Source: Cercis canadensis
Lineage: Eukaryota; Streptophyta; Magnoliopsida; Fabales; Fabaceae
NCBI GenBank assembly: GCA_003255065.1
Contig: QAOA01005944.1
Coordinates: 372,001-436,000 of the forward strand
Direction of reading: 5' to 3'
DNA length: 64,000 nt
In this document: positions 46,798-60,090 of the stretch, piece by piece
Numbering within the stretch: position 1 is the first letter of the stretch
Layout of the letters: the number at the start of each line of letters is the position of its first letter
The notes under the pieces: generated by a model
What the model saw: only the letters and a program-made list of their open reading frames with translations
Database searches by the model: none
Told to the model about the DNA's origin: nothing
Translations under genes and position numbers: made by a program

Positions 46798-49700
46798 AGG
46801 TGAATTTGACGTTTATCATTTGTCATGCATCAAGGGTATTTTAGTCTTTCCAGGACGAACCTAGTAAAAGAAGTCTCCGTCTGGGTCTGACTAGTTGGGT
46901 CACAGTGAGAGAGACGAAGGACCAGGCCACGTGGGTAATGGGTCTCACAATCGGATTTTGGGTCGCCCTTGCGTGGACGAGGGCGCCTTTTATCTTACGC
47001 ACGAGCCCATGTTACTTGTGGAATTTTTGTCTCCAAATTCATCCCACGCATGTCATGTGGTCTTGCGTCTCTCTCTCCTACTATTTAGCTTACTTTTTTT
47101 AATTAGACAAATAAATTAAATTTTTTTAATTAGAAACATAGAGAATATGAATTTCAACCATAAACCTCAATTTTTTAAGGAAATTTTTGAATTAATTAGG
47201 TTGTATGTAGTTGTGTTTACTCTTTACCTTCTTTTGCAATGCATACTCTTTTCAATTGCTTTTTCAATAAAATCTCTACAAATGATTGTTGCACACACCA
47301 CTTGCCACATATAAGCAGCTTCAAGTAATTCTCAATTATTGATGTTGGATTTTGTAAAGGTTTAGGTTATGTTTAACTGGATGAGACAGATTGAGAAAAG
47401 AAAGAAAGAGTTCATTAATTTTGTTTGAAAAAGTTTTTATGAGAAAGAGGTAATCAAATTAGGGATAAAGAATGAAATAATTAAGCTTATCTTTGTCATT
47501 TATTTTCACTTTAATTTATAAATAAGGGAATAGAACTTTCTTTCCATCATTAAATATTCAAACGAGAAGAAGTTAACTTCCTATTTTTCATGCTCATTTC
47601 CTTTGTTTTATACACCATTCCTCCCCCTCTCCTCAAAAGCTCCCTTAATGGACCTGAATAAACTCAAATAATTTGACGTGTAATTAAGAAAATGTGAAAT
47701 ATTGTGATGCATATATAATTAGGACGATCATGCATCTCAAAGATAGATTGTTTATATTCAACAATTTATATAATTGTACAAGTAGTTGTATTTGAATTTA
47801 GTCTTCCCACCAGAGAATTTTCCTTTTAAATTTAAATGCAATTACATTTATAATTTTTAGGTTTAATTACAGCTAATATTCTTCTTACATTTTTTTCTCA
47901 TTAATTTTGCTGCATATAAAAGTATTATTTAAATCAATGCCCGTGATGCAAGTATGTGTCATCACCCACTATATATGTATTAGATGATAAGCTTAATTAA
48001 AAGTACAATATCTATTGGTTATGTTGTGATAAGATTATGTGGAAGTAGAGACGTGATTTTCCTTCATTCCAGTGGACGGTGAAATAATTTTGTTATTCTG
48101 AAAGAGACAACAAAGCTTTTTGTTTTAATTAATCTTCCATAGTTGCATTCAAATTTTGCTCCATGCATACCAAATATTTTTTGTTTTCATTAATTTTTTA
48201 TTATTATGACTTGAGCCCAACACTACTTCTACTTAAATCTCCACCCACTCCAGCAATTAAGTGCTTAGTGATAAGTCATACATGGATTGGTAAAAATATT
48301 AACTAAGCGAGCCCCATCAAATTAAGATTCCTCCTTACAGTTACAAAATTCGTAGACAAAGGAAATTCATAAAACTTAGAAGAACCTTGTTTGCGCAATG
48401 CATGTTGCTCTCATAGTTATCCACAGATCATATACGCAAAGGGAACTAATAGATTATAGTGTGACTACTTTGCAGCTGGAAGCAATATCTTCAATCATTG
48501 CCTAATTTCTGCTTCATTAATTATTGAAAATAAATTGTTAACAGTCTTTAAGTTAGTGATTGGTTGGCACAAGTGTCATGCAGCCAGCTTAACTGGAAGC
48601 CATTAAGAATATATGGTATAGTTGGCAGATAGCGTATAGGTACAAAGCAAAGAGTACAATATTGTCATGATCTTCTTTGTAATGTTTGGCGTTTTTTAGG
48701 TCAAACGGCACTCAATGTTCTATTCAAAATGGCCTACCTTGAGTCATCACACACCATTATACCGAAAGAAGAAAAACCATTAAGAGAGACCCATGCATGA
48801 TTTGTGTCCGAGACTGACCATGAAAGTTGACAAACGCGCGCCAAGGAAAAGAAGCCAAAATGTTTAACTCATTGAAAAAGAGATTTGTAGGTATTAACAC
48901 GCACAATTTTACTGCAAATTCATTAAGTGCTGAGGGCACTTTCTCTAGGCTAAGATTGGCCTTGCAGTCTTTTAGCTAGCAACAAAATTCCATGCTAGCT
49001 AGCTAGTGTACAAACAATACACGCAACTAAAAAATTGTTGAGAGATAAGAACGAGGAGTCACTTTCAGAGTGATCTAGCAAAGGCTTTGAACACTGATAT
49101 CTTCTGCTCAATCTAATCTGCTCCACTGCTGTGAAAAGGATTAAGATTTGTTATGCAAAGTGAACTAAGTCCCATAACTTACTGTACATGAAAATTGAAT
49201 GTTGTCCTGATTTTTATTTTGAAAGGTGCGCTTTGGATCCATTTCCATAAGATAAAGGTCGATATGGGTGTAAATAGACCATTCAGAATCATAACACGAG
49301 AGAAAAAGTTTGCATTAATAAATATGAAGTTGAATTTATGTATGTTGAACACATGCTCGGTCACTTAGTTAAGCAGCTATTTCTTGCTAATCATTTCCAT
49401 TTCTGTGGTTATAGACTTAACAGAAAGTACTAAATATTGAGGATATCTAGTATTAGTAATGAGAGAGAAGCTATATGGTACTCCAAAAAGAAAGAAAACT
49501 AAAAACAGAGAGTTTTGACTTTTTTGGTTAAAAATAGCTTATTATAATTTCCCCCTTATTTCTCTCATAATTTTAGTTCATTTTTTCTTTACATGCTTCC
49601 TTGAAAGAATTTTAATTCGACCTTTTTTTTCTTTTGTATCTTTTATCGATATATCCCCTTTGAAATTTAAATATAAAATTACACAGTATTGTATGGTCTT

Positions 49701-50839
49701 TAATTCAATTTTTAAGCAAGAAATACATATATAAATGTGAACTTTTTTCTAGAATTTTTCCCCATATTCTTCCTTTAATATTTTTTAAAATTATTTTATT
49801 TATTTTACATTTAGATATTCAAAAATATTTTAAAGTAAGAAAGGAAAAAACAGTATTTTTTTTTTACTTCTTCCACCCATTCTTTCCTATAAAATAAAAC
49901 ATGAAATATAAGTAAATGCTTCTATTAATTTGGATGAATAAATATGAAGAAAATTCATATATAAAACTTTTATATCCATAAGATGAAATCAAAGAATTCA
50001 GACCTTAAGGGAATATACACCCCTCAGAAAGCTGAAACAGAAGAGCAGAATGGACAAGAAATTAAGGGAGAAAAAAATAAGAGCAGGACGATTGGTTCCT
50101 TTCACCTAACAACATAATCTTATTCAAAAACATTGTAGCCACTAAACCCCAAAAATAGTTCAAAACATAAGACAGTGCCATGTGATGTCTGAGATCTGAA
50201 CTAGGACATTCTCACCATCCAAAACAGGCTTCGTTCATTCTCCTTTTGAAATTATTATGTGGAATAGAGGACTAGCTAGAAAGATAAAAGCATTTCATTG
50301 CAGACGAAGAGAAAGAGAAAGAAGCCATATATGCAGGGCATGTGAATTGTGGGAAGGGACCATTTTGACGTAATGTTGATAGAGTTCAATGGCATGGCCA
50401 GCACGGTAACAAACATGTGCTGTTTTTATGAAGGAATAAGAAAATAAAATAAAAGTTTCTAAAACATATTTTAATGGTGGATCATTATTAGGTACTTTAT
50501 CATAAAAGTTTTATATTTAAATTCCATTGGCACTAGGTGAAAACGAAATTATAGGAGAGAATAGTCATCTTATATAGCCTCATCCATCAAAAAAATAAAA
50601 AATAAAAAAAATCCTTTTAAAGGTACATTAATTCTTTGGACTACAGATTAGATTGTTTTAAGATGACACCTCAATAATTGAGTCATGAATTCTCTAGCAT
50701 CATAATAGAAATTTCACTTGAAACATGTTAAGTAGGACTAGGAGAGAAAAATTAGTAACCATTTTTTGTCAAGGAAAATTATCTCAGTAAAGACTCTAAT
50801 GGCCTTTTCATCCCTATGTCCCCTCACAAAAACTTTTAA

Positions 50840-51678
50840 GGCTCTGTTTGAGAGTTTTTTTGGAGGGGAGAGGAGAGGAGAGGAGAGGAAAGGGAGGGAA
50901 AGGAAGGGAAAGGAAAGGGAAGGGTTTTCCTCTCCTTTGTTTGGATGATTAAAATGAGGAAAAGGAAAGGAAAGGGAAAGAAATGTCTTATTGTAAAATA
51001 TTTTTACTAGTTTACCCTTTATTATCTTTTCACTCTTTTTTTCTAATTCAATTTTTTAATTATAAATGTAATTATTATTTATTTATTAAAAAAATAAAAA
51101 TTGACAATAACCGAATTCTTACTCTAATTAAGTACATTTTCATAAAAAAGTAAAATTTCATAAATATTAAATTATTAATATATAATATACACTTATTGCT
51201 TCTAATGAGTCATAAAAAAATTAATATACTATATATTTTCAAAAAGAAAATAAACTGTGCATCTGAAAAATTATGCAAATTCTATTGCTTTATGGGTTGC
51301 AATTAATTAAATTAGAGTGATGATAAAAGGGATTATTTATAATTTTTTCATTAGATGGATATAATTAAAATTTTTAATTAGAAATATAAAAGAATTACAA
51401 TTTAAACATAAAACTTCAACTTTTTTGCTTTCTTTTCTTATCCAACAATTCAATGGTGGCAGACAGTATGGGTAAATTAGTAAATTAATTCTCTACCCCT
51501 CCAAACCCCCCAATTTGGGGAGTTGAAATTTGTGAATGAAAAAAGGAGTGCAAGGGTCAAAGTTTAACCCTTTGTCTCCTTCCCCTTTCAAACTTAAAAC
51601 TTCCAAACAAGGGAGTGGACTCTCTCATTCCTCTCCTCTCCTCTCCTTTCCCCTCCAAAAGAACTCCCAAACATACCC
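50840..51678 (+). mobile_element. Complete Tourist/Harbinger-like MITE (839 bp)
   Basis: The left end GGCTCTGTTTGAGAGT and right end ACTCCCAAACATACCC are imperfect inverted repeats, extended by purine-rich/pyrimidine-rich arms (GGAGGGGAGAGGAGAGG against CCTCTCCTCTCC...CCCCTCC). TTA flanks both ends, one base off on the left, as expected for a 3-bp TTA/TAA target site. The interior is AT-rich without a transposase. A second copy lies at 43174. Confidence 0.72.
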
Positions 51679-53433
51679 TTATGGGTTGGAGTTAAAGAGG
51701 GTCGCATGACAAGGATTAAACACATGACCATTTAATTAGTTAAATAACTTTTGGTACCATATCTTATTAAGAAATTAAATGCATGGATTACCTCCAAATT
51801 AACACATCCTTAAGTGTGCAAAATTAAATGTTTGGTAAAATTTTGCTAAAATCAATTCTTGCCTCGTACGTAACTTTGTAAAACTTAGTTAGGAGAGAAG
51901 CTGTCTCCCCCACTTGTGCTCCCAACGTTTGGCAAAATCAATTTTTTGCCTCTGCAAAATAACTTTTCCAAAATCAGTTCTTACATAATCAAATCTCTCG
52001 AAAAGCTAATTCAACGTGCTTGTTTCAAGTCTTTACTCCTTCCAAAATCGCTTTTCATGGCCCAAATTATAAAATAGATTTTAGAAATGCAAATTAATTT
52101 GTTGTTTGGTAACTTTCTCTGTAATTACTTTCATCCTTCTCCAAGCACTTAAAAATCTATTCTCTAAAAGGCTTCAAAATGATACTTTTGATTCTTGACA
52201 AAACAATTTTTTTTTTGGGAGAAGTAGTGTTTATTTTTATCATATTATCCTCAATTTCAAATTAATAATTAAAATAATTTCATATATATCCTTCTTAGTA
52301 ATTAGTTTGACATATAATTTTTACCCAATAATAAAAGTTGATTTTTGCAAAATCAACTCTTTAATAACATAATCAAACATAAACTTAATTCTAATTTTTT
52401 ACATCTAATACAAACATCATTTTAAATTGTGAAGTTAATGCTCAGAATGGTTTTTTTTTTCTTTCTCTAATTAACACTGATCTCCAAATTAATTATATCT
52501 AAGTTGGGGTGACATTCAAAGTGTTGTAAATGAAACTTGAATGTTACTGATGGCATCCTAATTCAATTGAATCCACGAAAGAAACTTCCAAGGTAGATAT
52601 GGCTAAGAGAAAGATAGCAGGGCATGGTGTTTGGTGGTTAAAATAAATTAATATGCGAAACCCACCAACATTCCACCACACATGTAGATGCAGCTTCTAG
52701 TACCCCGTAGTTTCTGGTTAAGCAGCTACAGCATGTGCTTCTATTCACTTCTGACTACGTCTCCCCATCTAATATCTCTTTCTCTGCTTGCTAGATGTGA
52801 CCCTCACCTATTCACTGTCTGCTGTGGTTATTTTGACAACTAAAATTCTGTCTGGTGCTTTTGGGTGCAAAGGATCTGTGTCCAAACACTCTCAGCTTTT
52901 TCCACCGCATTTCAGAGCAATGTACATGTGATCATGCTGCTGCTTTATCCAAACCCATCAGTTTTACTCTCTGTCTCTGTCTCTGTCTGGAGGGAGGGAA
53001 AGCGAAGCAGAAAGCGTGCCTTTGGAATTTGCATAAGATCAGTAAGGCTAAGCCACATACAGAGATGGCATCACGGCATGGAATTTTTATGAAGAAGCTT
53101 TTTGGCTTGTGGATCGGAGAATGTTCCCTAATATTCAAACCAGGCAATTATTATTCTTTGCAATATTAGTTCTATCTGACATCAAATTGTCTTTGGTGTG
53201 CAGGGATTGATTAATGCAACACTTTGTTAATATACAGTTATACACCAAAGGTAGAATGAATTTTTTTTAAAAAAAATACCAAATTAAATGACCCATAACT
53301 AAGTGATAATGAGATTATTTCTTGGATTATGTATTTTGTGTTCCAACATATAATTGTAGCGAAAATAAAAATCTAAAATTAAAAATGAAACTACGTTGAT
53401 GTAGGTTATCATAAGCATAAAGTTGAGGGATTT

Positions 53434-53601
53434 GGATCCAGTCATGTCACTTGAGTCATGTTACTCAAATCTGAGCCGTCCATTTTATTAAAGCTCATTT
53501 CAACCATTAAATATTAATGTGTTTTAATGGTTGAAATGACCTTAAATAGAATAGACGGCTTAGATTTAAGCAACATGACTCAAGTTAACATGACTGGATT
53601 T
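53434..53601. repeat. Long imperfect hairpin (about 75-bp arms)
   Basis: The left arm from 53434 (GGATCCAGTCATGTCACTTG...) and the right arm ending at 53601 (...AACATGACTGGATTT) pair over about 75 bp with scattered mismatches and a loop of roughly 15-20 nt. No coding frame. Either a small foldback MITE or a small-RNA precursor. Confidence 0.75.
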
Positions 53602-54505
53602 CTTCCCGATATTCATATTTTTTTTACACTTGTTTAACAAATAACATATTGTTCCAGTTTTAAATACATTATATCCCAAACCATTTAAAACCATTCTACA
53701 CCGCCATTAGAATTGTTTTTATTATTAGAAAATATGATTTCAAGGTATTTAAAAAGGGATAGCCATTTCATTTTCCAAAAAAAAAAAAAAAGACCCAATA
53801 AGATTTGAATTTAAAAGTCCAAAGTTGACTCTCAATGAATACTTGGTAAAATAACCTACTAAATTAGATGCTAACCAATACATATATATGTTAGTCCAAT
53901 TTTTATTTTTATTTTGGGTTTGATATGATATGTTAGTCCAATCTTGAACTTACAGTTATAAATAAGAGATAAAATTATTGTTCAACGTTTTAAGCCAGCC
54001 TATTTTCAAGTTCTAAATTAGACCAGTTAGAATTTGTGTCATGGCCAATGAGAGGATCATCCCAATAAAAAAAATAAAAAATAAAAAAAGTCAATGAGAG
54101 GCCTCATTTAGCAGGTCTTTTTTTTTTTTTTTTTAATAAACTACCATTTGGTCATTGAAATATACTACCAAGTTTCTGTTTAGTGTATAAAAATATTTTT
54201 TTATCGATTACATTCTTAATTATTATAATTTGGTTGATACAAAAAAAAATGTTCATAGACTAAACTGATATTCGACGTATTTTTCAAGAATTAAGATGAC
54301 ACTTTTTTTTTTTATGAAACGTTTAGAACAGTGAGCAATGTCAAGTATTGTAGCCCACTTAAAATTTGAAGTGTTGCTCGAATTTTCAGAATGACCCTCC
54401 TTTGGAGCCCACTGATTTCAGAATCAATCTTAGCCACTGGCCCAGCATACGTAACATATGGAACTGGGCCACCATTATGCCACCGTTTTGTAGAACCTAA
54501 ACCCA

Positions 54506-54890
54506 GTGCCCGTGCCCCCACAGTTATCGAAACTCAAGAAATGGATATTGCATAACATCATAGACGACCACCATGCGCGTCACACCACCAACGTTAACGG
54601 CACTCGCATGTTCTTGGACCAGCAGCTGGCTACTGCGGAGCACGGCGTTAGAGTCCTCAGGGTTCAGAAAGACGGCGAAAGTGATTTCACCAGGGAACAC
54701 GCGGCGACTGGTGGTTTGGATCGGAAGGGCCGGGCGTGTATCACGAGAAGATAATGGTGGATGGGCCGAAGCCTTCGTTTCGTTTTATGGAGAATTAGAA
54801 ACGGACGACATGCCCACCATAACGTACAACGGTACGGCATTCCAGTACGGGACTCTTGACAGCGCCACGGTGGCTGGCTGTACACTCTGA
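54506..54890 (+). pseudogene. GC-rich unidentified coding remnant
   Basis: A 385-bp block with much higher GC than its surroundings. Two frames give ordinary-looking protein: the first reads KLKKWILHNIIDDHHAR to DRKGRACITRR (82 residues) and the second ends with MPTITYNGTAFQYGTLDSAT. They overlap around 54730-54780, which suggests one ancestral frame broken by frameshifts. I do not recognise the family. No start context, introns or upstream exon could be assigned. Confidence 0.4.
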
Positions 54891-56085
54891 TTACTTCGTA
54901 GCAGTCAATGTTGCCTTTGTGGTGCATTTTCCTTTCCTTAATTTCTTTACCCTTTTGGCGTACATTCTTAAAGAACAAACTGAAACTGATAAAAGTACTC
55001 CAAGTAAAATACAGAGAAAACAGAACTACTGTGCTCCCCTACGCGGCCTGCTAATGTTATAAGGGGTTGCTGTTGTCTGTAATATTTTTTTGTTTTGGCT
55101 GAAAATGTTGTGTGTGAGATGGGAATGGTTTGGTCCTGACCAAGCAGTAACATTTGGTTAAATTACATTTAAATCAAGATTTTGTTGAAACTTAACGGAG
55201 ATGCGTGGAATGAATCCTATATAATCTTTCATTTAGCTGGTCATAAATACCAGATCAAGAATAACTCTATAAAAATATTGTTAAGGCCCATCCTTTTATG
55301 AGTAATGTTGATCAGCAATTCGTCGCAAATGGATTTAGTCCTTGGAGATACCCTCGTGGCATGGGCTTGTTAGGCCCATTTCAGAAAAAAAAAAATAGGA
55401 GATGGGCTGCTAGGATATAGTTTTGTCTGGGCTGAGTAGGCTTATAGGATATAGTTTTTTCATTAATAGAATATTTTTGGCTATGATTAAATAAAATATC
55501 ATATCTTCGTAGGAGAATCATGCTGTAATCTTTTGATCATGTGCGCAGATGAGATACAGATATAAATCCATGCATAATCTGTTAATCTTTAAGACATAAA
55601 AACACAACTAGTTATTGTTTATTAAGAATGAATCATATGAGCTGAACGCAACTGAGACAGCTCAAAAAGGGATTTGATTGAAGATCACACTACAGAACAG
55701 AGGCACATTACAATTGGATTTATTGTTTTTCTTTATCTGCTTTTAAAAAGAGAAAAGAAGTAATGTTTCTTGTAGTAGTTACACTCATTCTCACATTCCT
55801 CAGTGCTGAATGGCAAATCAAAGCCCATTTTAATAAGCTAGCATATTTAATTTAGTTAGAAAAGTACATGAGTTACAGGAACAATGGATGTAGTCAAATG
55901 AGAGAGTACATTGAATTTAACATCACTGTTCTACTAGCAAATTGTTGCCAACAAGCCCAAAAACTTTCTAACTAAAGTATCCTATCATATCATATTCTTC
56001 ACATAAGAAACCGAAACAAAAATAATAGAGCAAGAAGAATCTTCTTTACACCTGAGACCAGCCCTACAAAGATCAGAGGAGTTAA

Positions 56086-56762
56086 TTACTCTTCCACGGA
56101 GTCTGAGTTTTCAGCTGCAATTTCATCAACAGTCTTAAGGTTAGTGAAACCAAAAGAAGAAGAAGAAGAAAAAGGGATAAATTTACTTCTGTTGCTCCAT
56201 TCTGATGTTAAATGAATACCAACATTAACAAAATGCTTAGCAATATGATTGAAAGTTGAAACTATTAGAAATGTTATATATTAAGTAATGGAATAATAAA
56301 CTGACCAGAGGCATCACCATGGTGATCATTTGGATTGTTTTCCATGCACTTGAGGAGGTATTTAAAGGTCTCAATCTCGCAAGGGATAGTGAGCCCGCCA
56401 CTATGTTCAAACCCAAACTCCTCTGCAGTCTTCTCCAGCAACACTTTGAATAGAGAGTGGCTAAGGTAGCTGGTGGGAATGATGAACCTCCGAAGCTCTG
56501 GTCCCACATAAACTGCCAAATAACCTTTGGGAACATCAGGTGGTGTTCCTCCGGGGCTATGGCAGCTTTCCTCGTCCGAGTCACATGCAACATATGTTAG
56601 CCTTTTGTTAATGACTGGTGATATGCCCCCATGATTCACATCACAATGCTCCTCATTGTTCAATTTCAAACCTACGGTCACAGATTGCCACTTTTGAAGC
56701 ATTCCCTTGAGTTTCACAATCTGCCTAATTCCAGTCAATTTGGAGCCTCCCTCTTCATCCAT
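56086..56762 (-). CDS. SAUR-family protein with a small last exon (161 aa)
   Basis: Small auxin-up RNA protein. Exon 1 is 56762-56306 and exon 2 is 56114-56086; the splice (CTG then GTCAGT, and TTGCAG) joins in phase and adds the nine residues AENSDSVEE. The protein starts MDEEGGSKLTGIRQIVKLKG and contains SPVINKRL, PPDVPKGYLAVYVGPELRRF and a full SAUR core to about residue 145. It resembles the Arabidopsis At5g20810/At3g43120 group (SAUR70-like), whose members also have an intron, unlike most SAUR genes. Without the splice the frame would read on for ten unrelated residues. An acceptor TTAG at 56766-56765, just before the ATG, suggests a leader intron up to 57514. The gene is AT-richer and longer at its N-terminus than the SAUR at 40209 and is not a recent duplicate of it. 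Confidence 0.92.
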
Positions 56763-57514
56763 TGCTAACCTTTTTTACAGAAATAGTAAAAGTAAAACAT
56801 AACCGAGGATCAAATTCAGCATATCCAATTCTAGACTAAAACATGTAAAGATGATGTTTATATATGAAACAAAAGAAAATATTGAGTGTGCTCAAGTCTT
56901 TCAAAATACAAGACAAGTTCAGGTAGTATTTTAAATGCCAAAATAATTAAATCCAAGAAGCACCCACAACGGAGACAGAGAGTTTTAATAATGATGAAAC
57001 CCGGCCCAAATGTTTGAATTTATTTATTTTTATTTTTTTGCAAAAAACTGGAAAGAGAAAATTGAAATTTTAGTCTGTTTTCATTCTTGCTTACGATCTG
57101 GTGCTCTGTTCCATTTCCCTGAATCTTGCATTGGAACCTTAACTTCGATTAATTGAATTTTAAAGCAAACACAACCATGAGATAATCTCATCACATATGA
57201 TCCAATTCAGATTTCCAGGCATAATATTCGCCAGTTTCAAGCCATGACCCTGCAGATCCCTGAACTGGAGAAGAATCTATCGTATGAATACTACCATTCA
57301 ATTCAACCTATAATAAACCCATAGAAGATGCAAATTACAAATCACCCAAAGCTGCAATAAATACTCATAATGATTAATCGTGATAATGGTGAGAATTGAA
57401 TTCACATTCCAGGTATATCAAGCAGGAAATGAGAAGAAGGCTGGAAAATAAATGACATTGACAAAAATCTGAGACGAAAAATTTGAATGTGCGAATGGAT
57501 GAAGAGATTTATAC

Positions 57515-57698
57515 CTGAAATGGAAGAGGATATTAGTTGTGAACCCGAGGAATGAAAACCATAGCTTCGGAAGTGGTTGCAGAGGGAAGCGAGCTCTCCA
57601 AAGGGAGAGATTTTAGAAAAAAATTTCTTTCTTCCCTTTATCTGAATCGAATCCCCTCAGAAAAAACTCGAGATCAATGTTGGAGCTTGCCCTTTATA
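57515..57698 (-). promoter_or_regulatory. TATA box and leader exon of the SAUR70-like gene
   Basis: On the minus strand TATAAA (57698-57693) is followed by a leader that ends with CATTTCAG and the donor GTATAAATC at 57514. Splicing to 56764 removes about 750 nt and places the ATG three bases into the next exon. Inference from motifs. Confidence 0.55.
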
Positions 57699-60090
57699 CG
57701 TTGCGGACGAAATTTTTCTCGCTAAATCGTCGGTCTCGGAGGCTCTGTTTTTCTGTTTTCGTCAGACACCGCAACACAGCAACGGTATATAAATTTGTGT
57801 CCTTTCGGAACCTAATATTTTTTTTTAAAAAAAAAAGAAGCAACATTAAAAAATTAAATGAATATTAAATATTAATCATAACCATGTAGTAGTGTGCAAA
57901 AGAATCATATTCAATCATGGCAATCTCTCTCTGTTATTTTGTTTGGGTAGGGAGAGGGAGTAGGGACTTAACAGTGGGAGAAGATGAAGAGAAAGTCAAC
58001 AACAGAGAATAGCGTTTGCGTGTTGCGTCGGATTTGCGGTTCCCATTGTGATAAGATAAATACCATTTTGTTTACTTCCAAACTTGGATTTAGTTGCTCA
58101 TGGAAGATTGTTAGGGCCGTTCGGCCCAGCCCACATTGCCCTCACCCGGTTCATTTCCTAGTAATTTCTCTCACTTTTCTTCCTATATTGTTTTTTAAAT
58201 TTTTTTAAGGATTTAATTTTGGAAAAATGCTATTCATATGTATAAAATTTTTATCATTTCATAAACTGAGTACCTTAATTGAATATGACCATTTAAAAAA
58301 AAATTGAGTGAGTCTAATTTAAACTATAAAATGTAAATTGAATTAGAGCCCACAATATATAAAATGACAAAAATTTAATGTGTATGAATAACACTTCTCT
58401 TAATTTCTTTTTTGATGTAACATTTCTCTTAATTTTAATCCATTGAGAGTATAAAATTATTTTACATTATCACATAATCACATATTGTCATGTAAGGAAG
58501 AGCTCTAGCTTAGTGAATTGTGCTCCTAGTCATAAGGCTAATATCTTTACTCTCATTTCTTGATTTGAATCTTCTAAATTACAAATGCAATCATTATTTA
58601 TTTACAAGCAAAAAATAAAATAAAAAACACATGTTATCGTGTATGAACAAATTTTTAAAACCATCTAGTGTAGGTAAAAATATTAGTTATTTTAATAATT
58701 GAACAAATATTATTAGATTGTAGTGTAAAATAATTTTACATTATCACTAAATCAAATTTAAACTCTCTTTTTGAACCCATTTTTTCTTTCTCTCATTTTC
58801 TAGTATTTTCACTTTAACATTTAAGAATTTAATACAAGACATCTATCTAAATCCTAGTACCAAACATTTTCTTATATATCTTTCATTTTCCTTATTTCAA
58901 AAGCTCCAAAGAAGAAAGTATCATAAATCATAGGCTATCTATTTAGGATTTTTTTTTTTTTTTTGGGGTNTTTTTTTTTTTGGGTGTAGAAAATGAGTAC
59001 TATGGCCCAACCACACATTAATGTATATTTCTCTTCTTGTGAAGTTTCATAATACACTTAATTCAAACAGATAGATGAGTGAAATTTTAGGTAAACTTAA
59101 AAACCTACAGAATGCAACAAAATGAATGAAAGAAAAAGAGCACAGCTAGGCAATGGTCCCGTGCTTCATGCGCCTCATTATACTGTTTATCTGGAAAATG
59201 GGTAAGAGCATATAGAGGCTTGGTGGAAGTAATCATGTTGGCTTCCTCTTTGCATTGCTTTAATAAACACGCAAACAGTGGGAGATAATAGCGCAGAAAG
59301 GTGTCCAATTTAATTGAGTTACAAGTATTTTTCTTTTCTTGCTAAGCACTTTGTTTGGGATACAGTTTATACATATGTGGACGCATATGCACCAAAAAAA
59401 TAATAATATATAGATGCTAATGCATACATTTTCCTTCTTTTTAAAGTGCATTAGTTAGGATCTTTTATTTTAGTTTAATACTTCAAGCAAAAAATGGGTG
59501 AAGAGAATATCCTTGATGCATTGAATCAAAGTTAATCTCTTTTTGTGTCTTTCTATGTATACATGTATCTTTTATTTTTTAAGGCAAAATACTTGTTTAT
59601 AATTTACTTGGGATATTTTATCTTTAACAAAAAAAAAATAAAAATAAGAGAGTTGAAGTAAACAATAAGTTTATTAAACAATTTATAATTGAGGGTACTA
59701 AAATTATCATAAAAATTTATAATTTTTGTATTCGAATCTAAAATCATAAAAAAAAAAATAAACAACAAGCTCTATTTTTTTTTTATCCCAATCTCAATGT
59801 TTCAAATTTAATAAGAACTATATTCTTCACACCACAGTTAATTTTATTAGAAGTTCAATATTGACTCTTATACTATTCTCAAACAAAGTGTGTATTTAAA
59901 AGGGACGAAATTGAGAAAAAGAGTAATACACTTTCACCACCTTCATTGTGCTTGACTTCCTTTTAAACTTGTTTATAGGTTTGTTTACTTATATTTTCTT
60001 AATTATTTCGACAGCCCATTAGAAGTCACATTATCCAACAAGTATAACAGCCCTAAATAAATAAATAAATAAAATTATATCTGGAGAGAT
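57699..60090. other. Intergenic spacer
   Basis: AT-rich with several A and T runs and a contig-join N at 58970 inside a T run. No gene or RNA recognised. It contains the upstream regions of the two divergent genes. Confidence 0.45.

Larger units (their letters stand above)
40572..56085. other. Long AT-rich intergenic spacer
   Basis: 15.5 kb without a convincing gene. It begins with the SAUR 3' UTR. Contents I can support are a MITE family (43174-43505 and 50840-51678), an AT/GA microsatellite (44237-44266), a foldback element (46515-46797), a long hairpin (53434-53601) and a GC-rich coding remnant (54506-54890). Contig-join Ns stand at 43506, 45246 and 46558. Confidence 0.5.

Noticed and set aside
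52855..53169. Reading frame of 104 codons
   Set aside because: No recognisable family, includes CTGTCT repeats and has a competing antisense frame; no splice or promoter support.
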